A stretch of DNA of 64,000 nt from DASRVA01 sp050732875 (GTDB lineage: Bacteria; Gemmatimonadota; Gemmatimonadetes; JACCXV01; JAHWKZ01), in the NCBI GenBank assembly GCA_050732875.1, contig JBOHRQ010000003.1:1-64000 (forward strand). Direction: 5' to 3'. The notes under the pieces were generated by a model. That model was not told the origin of the DNA. It worked only from the letters and a program-made list of their open reading frames with translations, and made no database searches. Made by a program: the position numbers and the translations under genes. This document shows, piece by piece, positions 56,658-64,000 of this stretch (positions within the stretch are counted from its first letter, which is position 1; the number at the start of each line of letters is the position of its first letter).

Positions 56658-57665
56658 TCAGCGGTCCCGCCCCAGAACATACTCCACGGCGGACTCCAGC
56701 CCCTCGCGGGCTGGGGTCGGCGGCACGGCTCCCAGCGCTTCTCTCGCGCGCGTCGCGTACTCGCGGGCCACCCGTCGCGTGGCCTCGATTCCTCCCCGGC
56801 CACGAACCATGTGAACCACCTCCTCGACGGCGTCGGCGGCTGGCTTGCCCGCGGTCGGGAACACGGCCTGCACGGCCCGTCGCTCGCGCGAATCGAGGCG
56901 CGGGAGGATGGCCAGCAGGGGGAAGGTCGCCTGCCCCTCGCGGAGGTCCGATCCGGATGGCTTCCCCATCACCGATGGCTCGCCGCCGTAGTCCATCATG
57001 TCGTCGATCAGCTGGAACGCCATCCCAAGCCGCATTCCGTAATCGTGGAGGGGGCGCCGGCAGGCGGGGGCCCCGATCACGGCCCCCATCTCGCACGCAG
57101 TGGCGATCAGACTGGCCGTCTTCTTCTCGATCATGAAGAAGTACTGGGCGGGATCCTCGACCAGCCGCCCGTGATGGGCGATCTCGACCATTTCCCCGAC
57201 CGTCAGATCGTTGGTGACTCGGGCCGCCATTCCGATCAGCTCGAGATCACCGATCCGGGTGATCTCCGCCATCGCCCGCGAGTACAGATAGTCCCCCATG
57301 ATGATCGAGACCTTGTGCCCCCAGCGATTGTTGAGCGTAGGCAGTCCCCGCCGCAGGCTGGAGTGGTCGATCGAATCGTCGTGGACGAGCGTGGCCAGAT
57401 GGATGATCTCCACCACCGCGCCCAGCGGGACCTCGCGCGCGTCCGGCCGCTCCTCCGCTCGGTTGCAGAGGGCCAGGAGCGCCGGCCGGAAGAGCTTCCC
57501 GCGCATTTGGTTGAGATGGAAGGAGACCTCGTTGATGAACGGGACGTCGGTCGCCAGAGCAGCGCCGATCTGGACCAGGACCTCGTCGAGAACCCCGTGC
57601 ACCAGCCCCTGGATCGTGGCCAGCGATGGGCGCTCGAGCTGCTCGGGGGCGGCGCTGCGGCTCAT
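56658..57665 (-). CDS. polyprenyl diphosphate synthase
   Basis: A 335-residue trans-isoprenyl diphosphate synthase. The first aspartate-rich motif is LVHDDSIDHSSLRRG, preceded by GKLFRPALLAL, and the second is FQLIDDMMDYGG, so both Mg-binding sites are intact. The GDYLYSRAM and EKKTASLIATACEMGA segments fit octaprenyl/solanesyl-type long-chain synthases that make quinone side chains. The chain length is not certain. The start is at 57665, 13 bp after the PHP gene stop. Confidence 0.9.
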   Translation of the reverse strand: MSRSAAPEQLERPSLATIQGLVHGVLDEVLVQIGAALATDVPFINEVSFHLNQMRGKLFRPALLALCNRAEERPDAREVPLGAVVEIIHLATLVHDDSIDHSSLRRGLPTLNNRWGHKVSIIMGDYLYSRAMAEITRIGDLELIGMAARVTNDLTVGEMVEIAHHGRLVEDPAQYFFMIEKKTASLIATACEMGAVIGAPACRRPLHDYGMRLGMAFQLIDDMMDYGGEPSVMGKPSGSDLREGQATFPLLAILPRLDSRERRAVQAVFPTAGKPAADAVEEVVHMVRGRGGIEATRRVAREYATRAREALGAVPPTPAREGLESAVEYVLGRDR

Positions 57666-57678
57666 CGGGTGGCCTAGG

Positions 57679-58497
57679 TTAACCTCGCCCCCCGAGCCGG
57701 TCAACGAGGTTTTCGGCCCATTCCGAGGGGACGCGCGGCAGCCCGATCCGGCTGCGGTGACCGGGCGTGCCGTGAAAGTCGCTGCCCCCCGTCGGCAACA
57801 GCCCGAGGTCTCCTGCCAGCGCCTCGTAATGACGCATCGCGGCGGCGGAATGCTCGGTGTGGCGGACCTCGAGACCGAGCAGCCCCTCCTCGGCCAGGAC
57901 CGGGATCAGATCGTCGCATCGAAAGGTTCCCGGATGCGCCAGGACGGGAATGCCGCCCGCGCGGCGCACCGCCCGGAAAGTGCGGCCCGGATCGCGAAGA
58001 GGCTTGGCCACGAACCCCGGCCGCGAGCGTCCGATGAACCGCGAGAAGGCCTCGTCCAGAGTGCGCACGTGACCGCGCTCGACGAGCGCCATGGCCACGT
58101 GCGGCCGCGTGATCGTGGCCCCTGTGGCGATCCGCTCCACGTCGGCGAGCTCGACCTCGATTCCCAGCCGGTTGAGGCGGCCGACCATCTCCCGGGCACG
58201 CTCGTGTCGCTGGCCGGCCAGCTCCTCCAGCTCGCGCCGGAAGACCGGGTCCCCCACGTCGACGCCGTACGCCAGGATGTGCGCCTCGCGGTTTCCGGCG
58301 TGGCAGGTCAGCTCGACACCCGTGATGACCGTCATCCCCGCGGGCGCCGTGGCGACGGCCTCCTCCACCGCGGCCACCGTGTCGTGATCGGTGACCGCCA
58401 GGAAGCGGATTCCCCGCTCGGCCGCTCGCGCCACCAGGTCGGCCGGGGGCAGCGCCCCGTCGGAGGCATTGGTGTGAGTGTGGAGATCGACGCTCAC
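57679..58497 (-). CDS. PHP-domain phosphoesterase
   Basis: A 272-residue PHP metallophosphoesterase. The metal sites are DLHTHTNASDG, AVTDHDTV, ELTC, LAHPG and GGSDFHG, the layout of the YciV/RnaseAM-type 3',5'-nucleoside bisphosphate phosphatases and 5'-3' exonucleases. The precise substrate is not given by sequence. The start is GTG without a strong ribosome site; an element fragment (58510-58528) and a full palindromic element (58600-58765) lie upstream. Confidence 0.88.
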   Translation of the reverse strand: MSVDLHTHTNASDGALPPADLVARAAERGIRFLAVTDHDTVAAVEEAVATAPAGMTVITGVELTCHAGNREAHILAYGVDVGDPVFRRELEELAGQRHERAREMVGRLNRLGIEVELADVERIATGATITRPHVAMALVERGHVRTLDEAFSRFIGRSRPGFVAKPLRDPGRTFRAVRRAGGIPVLAHPGTFRCDDLIPVLAEEGLLGLEVRHTEHSAAAMRHYEALAGDLGLLPTGGSDFHGTPGHRSRIGLPRVPSEWAENLVDRLGGRG

Positions 58498-58509
58498 CTG
58501 GTTGCTATG

Positions 58510-58528
58510 CCTCCTCGTCGCGCCTCGC
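58510..58528. repeat. 19-bp fragment of the palindromic element
   Basis: The 19 bases CCTCCTCGTCGCGCCTCGC match, in inverted orientation, the inner part of the element copy beginning 72 bp further right. A chance 19-bp match this close is unlikely, so it may be a remnant of an older copy just before the PHP gene start. Confidence 0.5.
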
Positions 58529-58599
58529 GCGGGGTACCCAACGCAGGTGGGCGCCGCCGGCCCGATCGGCACACGTCATCGTACTCATGACCGCGTGCA

Positions 58600-58765
58600 C
58601 TAGCGTGCTGAGTCAGAAGTCCGGTGAAGCACCGAGAGCCCCGCTGCGCCCTGCGGGCGAGGCGCGACGAGGAGGAATGGCAGCGCCATTCCGCACGAGT
58701 CGCAACGAAGCCCCCGGGGATGCAGCGGGGCTCGAATGCCAACGACTTCTGACTCAGCACACTAG
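58600..58765. mobile_element. palindromic MITE-like element, copy 2
   Basis: A 166-bp copy of the element at 21806-21972, differing at three positions: one base near the left end (CTAGCG instead of CTAGTG), one C-to-T change inside the left arm, and one missing G near the right arm. The CTAG ends, inverted arms and central GGAATGGC-AGC-GCCATTCC hairpin are preserved. The right-hand CTAG contains the TAG stop (58762-58764) of the MetH/MetF-type gene. Near-identity of the copies points to recent or ongoing movement by a transposase encoded elsewhere. Confidence 0.8.
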
Positions 58766-60630
58766 CGTGCGATCAGCCCGTCGAGCACCTCGAGCGCCAT
58801 CTCGTAACGACCGAACGGGGGCATCACGTAGGCCCCCTGAACGCCAGGCACGCCCCTGACCGCGGCCAACGCTTCGCGCGCGATGTCCACCCCCAGGGCG
58901 GCCGCCTCGCGGCCATCCACGACCCGCCGCATCCGCTCCCGGACCGCCTCGGGTATGCGCATCCCCGGCACCTCGTTGTGCAGAAACTCCGCGTTGCGGA
59001 ACGAATACAGCGGCAGGATGCCTGCCAGGATCGGGATCGGGAGCGGACCCACCTCCGCCACGAAGTCCGCCAGGTCCCCGGCGTCGAAGATCGGCTGCGA
59101 CATGGCGAAGCGGGCCCCGGCCTCGATCTTCCGTCGGAAGCGCTCCACCTCGAGCGCGCGGTCCACGGCGCCCGGGTTCACCCCGACCCCGACGTGCAGA
59201 TCGAGCGGGACACCGGTCTCCTTTCCGGCGGCATCCAGCCCGAGCGTCAGCCGGCTCGCCACGCGCACGAGCCCGATCGAGTCGACATCGAAGACGGCGG
59301 TGGGAACCGCGTACTCCCCCGCCTTGGGCGGATCCCCGGTGATGATCAGCACGTCGCGGACGTCCAGGGCATGGGCGGCCATCAGGTCGGCCTGCATCCC
59401 GTAAAGATTGCGGTCGCGGCAGCAGTAATGGATGATGGTTTCGACCGGGACGCGATCGCGCAGCACCCGGGCGATCGCCAGCGGAGTCACACGCGGAGAG
59501 ATGCGGGCGTATTCCGGGATGTTGACGGCGTCGACCCCGGTCTCGGCGATGTCCCGGACCGCCGCCACCAGCGACCCGAGATCGGCGCTCGTCGGCGGGG
59601 TGAGCTCCACCGAGACGACGAACCGGCCCTCGGCCAGTCGCCGGGCCAGCTCCGTGGGGCGGACATCGGGCCGTGAAACCGCGGCCCGGACCGGTTCGGC
59701 CTCGACCTCTTCGACGACGGTGACGCGGACCTTCGGAGCATACCTCTGGACGGAGTGGACCATCGTCCGCACGTGCTCCGGGGTGGTCCCGCAGCATCCT
59801 CCGAGCAAGCGCACGCCGGCCTGGACGAAGCGCTTGGCGTACTTGCCGAAATACTCCGGCCCGGCCATGTACATGAGCCGCCCCTCGACCGACTGCGGCA
59901 GCCCGGCGTTCGGCATCGCCGCCAGAAAGGCCCCGTTGCCGCCCTCCATCCGGACCAGACAGTCGAGCATGGGCCGGGGACCCACGCTGCAGTTGGCACC
60001 GACGACGTCGGCCCCCGATTCCGCCAGTCGACGCGCGACCAGCTCCGGCCGGTCTCCCGACTGGGTCAGCCCTTCCTCGGTGAAGCTCATCATGGCGACG
60101 ACCGGAATAGCGTCGTCGAGAGCGCGAATCGCCGCGAGGGCCGCGTCCATCTCGACCAGGGACGGGATCGTCTCGACGACCAGCAGGTCCACACCGCCCT
60201 CGAGCAGGGCCGCGGCCTGCTCGGCGAAGATCCCTCGCATGTCATCGACGTTGTATCCGCCGGCGACCTGACCGGTCACGCCGATCGGGCCCATCGATCC
60301 GCCCACCCAGGCCCGCTCCCCCCCCGCCTCGCGGGCGAGCCGGGCTCCGGCCCGGTTGATCTCCGCCACCCGGTCCTCGAGACCGTGCCCAAGCAGCCGG
60401 GCGCGGTTCGCCCCGAACGTGTTGGTCTCCAGCAGCTCGGCCCCGGCGGCCACGTAAGCGGCATGGATCTCCCGGATCATGTCCGGGCTGGACACGCAGA
60501 GCTCGTCGAAGCAGCGATTGATGAACACCCCTCGCTCGTAGATCTGCGTACCCATCGCGCCATCGGCGACCAGCACGCCCTCGGCGAGGCGCTCGAGAAA
60601 CCCGTCTCCGCGGTTCGACGATCGTGTCAC
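58762..60630 (-). CDS. bifunctional homocysteine S-methyltransferase / methylenetetrahydrofolate reductase
   Basis: A 622-residue fusion. Residues ~10-295 form a zinc-dependent homocysteine methyltransferase domain (LVADGAMGTQIYERG, ETNTFGANRARL, GANCSVGP with one zinc Cys and GGCCGTTPEHVRTM with the other two). Residues ~315-622 form a MetF-type reductase (VVSVELTPPTSADL, IIHYCCRDRN, VLIITGDPPKAG, RFAMSQPIFD, PILAGILPLYS). It can in principle reduce methylene-THF and pass the methyl group to homocysteine, as proposed for the YitJ family; there is no B12 domain here. It is coupled by GTGA to the TPR gene. Its TAG stop is in the element's CTAG. Confidence 0.9.
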   Translation of the reverse strand: MTRSSNRGDGFLERLAEGVLVADGAMGTQIYERGVFINRCFDELCVSSPDMIREIHAAYVAAGAELLETNTFGANRARLLGHGLEDRVAEINRAGARLAREAGGERAWVGGSMGPIGVTGQVAGGYNVDDMRGIFAEQAAALLEGGVDLLVVETIPSLVEMDAALAAIRALDDAIPVVAMMSFTEEGLTQSGDRPELVARRLAESGADVVGANCSVGPRPMLDCLVRMEGGNGAFLAAMPNAGLPQSVEGRLMYMAGPEYFGKYAKRFVQAGVRLLGGCCGTTPEHVRTMVHSVQRYAPKVRVTVVEEVEAEPVRAAVSRPDVRPTELARRLAEGRFVVSVELTPPTSADLGSLVAAVRDIAETGVDAVNIPEYARISPRVTPLAIARVLRDRVPVETIIHYCCRDRNLYGMQADLMAAHALDVRDVLIITGDPPKAGEYAVPTAVFDVDSIGLVRVASRLTLGLDAAGKETGVPLDLHVGVGVNPGAVDRALEVERFRRKIEAGARFAMSQPIFDAGDLADFVAEVGPLPIPILAGILPLYSFRNAEFLHNEVPGMRIPEAVRERMRRVVDGREAAALGVDIAREALAAVRGVPGVQGAYVMPPFGRYEMALEVLDGLIAR

Positions 60631-61679
60631 GACGGTATCCTTCGGCTGTTGTCGATCTGCTGCGCCGGAATGTTCAGGATGGCCAGGGCGGCCTCGCTGC
60701 TGGGGTCGATGAGCAACATCTCCTCGGCCGCCCCCCGGGCCTCGGTCGAGCGGTTTCCATCCAGGTGCCACAGGGCCAGCGCTTCGAGAGACTGGAGGAC
60801 GGCGGCCGCCCGGCCCGACCGGCGGGCCGACTCGGTCCACGCGGCGAACTCCTCGAGTCCCGCATCTCCGGCGGTCGCCAGCCGGCGGTAGGCCTCCTCC
60901 GCGTCCGCCCACCGTCCGCTCGAGAAGGCTTCGGCGGCTTCCCGACGGACGACCGCCAGGTGCTCAGGCTCCCCCTGCCCTCGGGTGCCGCCGGGGGGCT
61001 CCGGGGCGGACCCCGGGGCGGGAGCCGTCTCCGGCTCAGGAACCGGCGCCTCGAGCGCCTCGATCCGCGTCCGCGCGTGCTCGGCGCCGGCGGGGTCGCC
61101 CGCCTGAAGGCACAGCTCGAGGGCGGCCCGGTACTCGCGCAGGGCGTCCTCGCGCCGGCCCGCCTCCCGCAGCAGGCGGCCCAGGCGCTCGCGCAGCCGC
61201 GCGCTGTCGGGGGCGATCCGGACGACCTCCTGCATCGCGGTCAGGGCCTCCCCCATCTCTCCGGCCTCGCCACGTCGCTCCGCGATGGCCCCCAGGACCT
61301 CGAGCGCCTCCGCCTTCAGCCCCTTGGCGGCGCAATAGCGGCCCAGCAGCAGCGCCGCACGTGAGTGATCCTCGCTTCTCCTGAGCACTTTGCGACAGCA
61401 GGCGATCGCGTTGTCGTAGAGGCCCTCGGTGGCAAAGGCCTCGGCGGCCTGCAGATGATGCTCGTTGGCCAGCGTCACGTCGCCCAGATCCAGGTACGCG
61501 TCGCCGAGCCCGTTGAGGGCGGCCGGGGGCGGAGCCAGACCCGCCACCTCGGCCCGGCGGATCACCTCCATGTAGCGCGAGAGGGCCGCGTTCGGGTCGA
61601 GGTGACGGGATGGCCGGTTCCCACCGCGATGCCATAGCCCGCTCATGGGTTCAAATCTGCGCCCTCGCGCCGCGGCCAT
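60627..61679 (-). CDS. tetratricopeptide-repeat protein
   Basis: A 350-residue, Ala/Arg/Glu-rich cytoplasmic protein made of TPR units (ALNGLGDAYLDLGDVTLANEH, FATEGLYDNAIACCRKVLRR, LGRLLREAGRREDALREYRAAL, EAFSSGRWADAEEAYRRLA). A Pro/Glu/Ala-rich linker near residues 210-240 separates two repeat blocks. It is probably a scaffold; no enzyme motif is seen. It lies between hutI and the MetH/MetF-type gene, overlapping the latter by 4 bp. The start could be the ATG at 61679 or the one at 61646. Confidence 0.75.
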   Translation of the reverse strand: MAAARGRRFEPMSGLWHRGGNRPSRHLDPNAALSRYMEVIRRAEVAGLAPPPAALNGLGDAYLDLGDVTLANEHHLQAAEAFATEGLYDNAIACCRKVLRRSEDHSRAALLLGRYCAAKGLKAEALEVLGAIAERRGEAGEMGEALTAMQEVVRIAPDSARLRERLGRLLREAGRREDALREYRAALELCLQAGDPAGAEHARTRIEALEAPVPEPETAPAPGSAPEPPGGTRGQGEPEHLAVVRREAAEAFSSGRWADAEEAYRRLATAGDAGLEEFAAWTESARRSGRAAAVLQSLEALALWHLDGNRSTEARGAAEEMLLIDPSSEAALAILNIPAQQIDNSRRIPS

Positions 61680-61682
61680 CAA

Positions 61683-62981
61683 TCACCGGGACTCCGATCG
61701 ACAGGGCGGGGCGTCGGCCTTCCCCGCGTCCCGCCAGATCACACGACCGTCCCGGACGGTGGCCCGTCCGTGGCTCGTTCCGTAGTGATAGACGAGCTGC
61801 CGATAGTCGTGGACATCGAAAAGGGCCAGGTCGCCCGCCGAGCCGGGGGCCAGCGACCCCAGGTCCTCGCGGTCCACGGCCAGAGCTCCGCCACGGGTGA
61901 CCGCGCGCAGCGCTTCGTCGATGGTGAGGCCCATCAGGCAGCAGCCGAACGCGGCCATGAGCATCAGGTTCTGGGTCATCGAGGAGCCGGGGTTGAAGTC
62001 GGTCGCCAGCGCCACCGTGGCCCCGGCGTCGACCAGCCGCCGGGCCGGGGCGAAACGCCCCAGCCGCAGGAAGAACGAGGTCCCCGGCAGAAGCGTGGCC
62101 ACCGTCCGGCTTCCCGCCAGGGCCTCGATCCCGGCCGCATCCACCGCTACCAGATGGTCGGCGCTCGCCGCCCCCAGCCGCGCCGCCAGCCCCGCTCCGC
62201 CCAGGCTGGCGAACTCGTCGGCGTGGATCTTGAGCCCCAGCCCGAGCTCGGCCGCCCGGGCCAGGATCGTCGCGCTCTCTTCCAGCGTGAAAGCGCCTTC
62301 GTCGCAGAACACGTCGCAGAAGCGGGCGAGGCCCTCTTCGGCCACGGCGGGGAGCATTTCGTCGACCACCAGGCGGATGTAGCCGGCGCGGTCGCCGTCG
62401 AACTCCATCGGAAGGGCGTGGGCGCCGAGGAAGGTGGGCACGACGCGTGGCAGCCCGGGATCCGCCCCCAACCGCCGCGCGACACGGAGCGTGCGGACCT
62501 CGTCCTCGACCGTCAGCCCGTAGCCCGACTTCACCTCCGCCGTCGTCACACCCCAGCGCGCGCACTCAGCCAGCCGGGGGGCGGCGAGGTCCAGCAGCTC
62601 GTCCTCGCCGCGGTTCCGCAGATCGCGGACGCTCCACAGGATCCCCCCGCCCGCCGCCGCGATCTCCTGGTAGGTCGCGCCGGCCAGGCGGCGCTCGAAC
62701 TCGTGCTCGCGGGTGCCGCCGAAGACGGCGTGGGTGTGGCTGTCGACCAGGCCCGGCAGGACGACGCCTCCGCCGGCGTCCAGGCGCGGCGCCCGCCCGG
62801 CCTCGACCGGAGCGTCCCGGGCGTAACCGCGGGCCGCGACGCGGCCCCCGCGGATCCACACGAAGGCGTCCTCGACGATCTCGGGCGGCTCCGAGGCGCC
62901 GCCCGCCCCGAAGTCGACGAGCTGACCGATCCCGGTGACCAGCAAGTCCGCGCCCGCGGGCGCCTCGCTCTCCGGCGTCAC
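61683..62981 (-). CDS. hutI: imidazolonepropionase
   Basis: Third enzyme of histidine degradation, opening imidazolonepropionate to formiminoglutamate. The 432-residue amidohydrolase has the metal motif LVDSHTHAVFGG, TAEVKSGYGL, VPTFLGAHALP, KIHADEF, DHLVAV and ATDFNPGSS, all diagnostic of HutI. The GTG start overlaps the hutU stop (GTGA). Confidence 0.95.
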   Translation of the reverse strand: MTPESEAPAGADLLVTGIGQLVDFGAGGASEPPEIVEDAFVWIRGGRVAARGYARDAPVEAGRAPRLDAGGGVVLPGLVDSHTHAVFGGTREHEFERRLAGATYQEIAAAGGGILWSVRDLRNRGEDELLDLAAPRLAECARWGVTTAEVKSGYGLTVEDEVRTLRVARRLGADPGLPRVVPTFLGAHALPMEFDGDRAGYIRLVVDEMLPAVAEEGLARFCDVFCDEGAFTLEESATILARAAELGLGLKIHADEFASLGGAGLAARLGAASADHLVAVDAAGIEALAGSRTVATLLPGTSFFLRLGRFAPARRLVDAGATVALATDFNPGSSMTQNLMLMAAFGCCLMGLTIDEALRAVTRGGALAVDREDLGSLAPGSAGDLALFDVHDYRQLVYHYGTSHGRATVRDGRVIWRDAGKADAPPCRSESR

Positions 62982-64000
62982 TCGAGCATGGGGATCTTCA
63001 CCCCGTGGTCCCGCGCCGTCTCGATGGCGCGCGGGTACCCGGCGTCGGCGTGGCGGGCGACACCCAGGCCGGGGTCGTTCGTGAGCACCCGCTCCAGCCG
63101 CGCCGCGCCTTCGGGCGTCCCGTCGGCGACGGTCACCTGTCCGGCGTGAAGGCTGTTGCCGATCCCGACCCCACCGCCGTGATGGAAGGAGACCCACGAC
63201 GCGCCGCTCGCCGTATTGAGCAGGGCGTTTAGCGCCGGCCAGTCGGCGATCGCGTCGGACCCGTCCCGCATCCCCTCGGTCTCGCGAAACGGGGACGCCA
63301 CCGAGCCGGTGTCCAGGTGGTCGCGGCCGATCACGATCGGCGCCTCCAGGGTGCCATCGGCCACCAGCTCGTGGATGCGCTCGCCGAGACGCCAGCGGTC
63401 CCCGTAGCCGAGCCAGCAGATCCGGGCCGGCAGGCCCTGGAACGCGACCCGCTCCGAGGCCAGGCGAATCCAGCGCTGGAGCGCCTCGTCCTCGGGAAAG
63501 AGCTCGCCGATCGCCCCGTCGATGGCGGCGATATCGGCCGGGTTTCCGGAGAGAGCCGCCCACCGGAAGGGTCCTTTCCCCTCGCAGAACAGGGGGCGGA
63601 TGTACTCGGGCACGAACCCCGGAATGTCGAAGGCGTCCTCGACGCCGGCGTCACGAGCCTGTCCGCGGAGGTTGTTGCCGTAGTCGAAGGCCACGGCGCC
63701 CGCCGCCTGGAGATCCAGCAGCCCCCGGCAATGGATCGCCATCGACTCCATTGACCGGCGCACGTAGTCCTCCGGCCGGGTCCGCCGGAGCTCGAGCGCC
63801 TCTTCCAGCGTGAGACCGGCCGGCACGTAGCCCTCCAGGGCGTCGTGGGCGCTCGTCTGGTCGGTCACCACGTCGGGCACGGCGCCCCGGCGCACCATCT
63901 CCGGAACGACCTCGGCGCAGTTGCCGACCAGCCCCACGGACACCGCCTCTCCGGCGCGCGCGGCTCCCGTCACGCGCTCCAGGGCCGCGTCCAGATCGGC
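62978..64000 (-). CDS. hutU: urocanate hydratase, N-terminal part off the right edge
   Basis: Converts urocanate to imidazolonepropionate with a tightly bound NAD+. About 341 C-terminal residues are present: VGLVGNCAEVVPEMVRRG, DQTSAHDALEGYVPAG, AFDYGNNLRGQARD, IRPLFCEGKGPFRWAALSGNP, IVIGRDHLDTGSVASP and SFHHGGGVGIGNSLHAGQV. These include the NAD-contacting and catalytic segments of the family. The N-terminal domain lies beyond 64000. With hutI it forms a histidine-utilisation operon; hutH is not in view. Confidence 0.96.
   Translation of the reverse strand, partial: ADLDAALERVTGAARAGEAVSVGLVGNCAEVVPEMVRRGAVPDVVTDQTSAHDALEGYVPAGLTLEEALELRRTRPEDYVRRSMESMAIHCRGLLDLQAAGAVAFDYGNNLRGQARDAGVEDAFDIPGFVPEYIRPLFCEGKGPFRWAALSGNPADIAAIDGAIGELFPEDEALQRWIRLASERVAFQGLPARICWLGYGDRWRLGERIHELVADGTLEAPIVIGRDHLDTGSVASPFRETEGMRDGSDAIADWPALNALLNTASGASWVSFHHGGGVGIGNSLHAGQVTVADGTPEGAARLERVLTNDPGLGVARHADAGYPRAIETARDHGVKIPMLE

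Noticed and set aside
58762..60630. Frameshift or truncation of MetH or MetF
   Set aside because: The single frame contains both a full homocysteine methyltransferase and a full MetF domain, a known natural fusion, so it is not broken.

Overview
The window is high-GC bacterial chromosome, tightly packed and coded almost entirely on the minus strand; only three genes (11367-11684, 38726-39364, 54219-56042) point right. The gene content is that of a Gram-negative diderm: LptE-, BamD- and LolA-type envelope assembly genes, several lipoproteins, a Tat component, HldE for ADP-heptose, and nucleotide-sugar genes for surface polysaccharide. The small families seen (resembling DUF4254, DUF4292, DUF4296 and DUF4321) fit Gemmatimonadota or a neighbouring FCB lineage, but that placement is inference. 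No rRNA, tRNA, CRISPR array, prophage or complete IS was seen.

Layout from the left: a translation/transcription operon read leftwards (rimP-nusA-L7Ae-like-infB-DUF503); antiporter-glycosyltransferase-mscS-pgeF; HNH nuclease, LptE-like and LolB-like lipoproteins; a housekeeping run (accD-folC-hisS-phosphodiesterase-guaA and tsaE-tsaB-rimI); uvrB, lolA and the (p)ppGpp enzyme Rel; a small unknown gene, radC, rho and secA; an envelope and sugar run (hldE-ugd-uxs-udk-gmd-DUF4254-TPR lipoprotein-bamD-nadD); an Nfu-type Fe-S protein; two radical SAM enzymes; a second sugar cluster (UDP-sugar epimerase, intein-split UDP-sugar dehydrogenase, WbpP-like epimerase) joined to ftsK-accC-accB-efp-pepP; a PpiD-like foldase; tatA; a polyprenyl synthase and PHP phosphoesterase; a MetH/MetF-type fusion; and hutU-hutI running off the right edge. 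Neighbouring genes repeatedly overlap by 4 bp (GTGA/ATGA/TTGA), so translational coupling is the rule.

The most unusual items are: (1) a 474-residue LAGLIDADG intein splitting a UDP-sugar dehydrogenase immediately before its catalytic cysteine; (2) two near-identical ~167-bp palindromic MITE-like elements at 21806-21972 and 58600-58765, both ending in CTAG and both lying exactly on the TAG stop codon of a gene, with related CTAGTG/CACTAG mini-palindromes on the uvrB stop; (3) a 727-residue radical SAM enzyme with the cysteine layout of the archaeal tetraether / bacterial membrane-spanning lipid synthases, with its own promoter and terminator, next to a second SPASM-like radical SAM protein; (4) a Rho lacking the N-terminal helical domain and the RNP1 aromatics, together with a NusA whose second KH domain is displaced by a ~95-residue low-complexity insert; (5) a 29-bp perfect inverted repeat 7 bp after rho.

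Family names come from remembered motifs and architectures; no database search was run. Promoters are consensus matches only.
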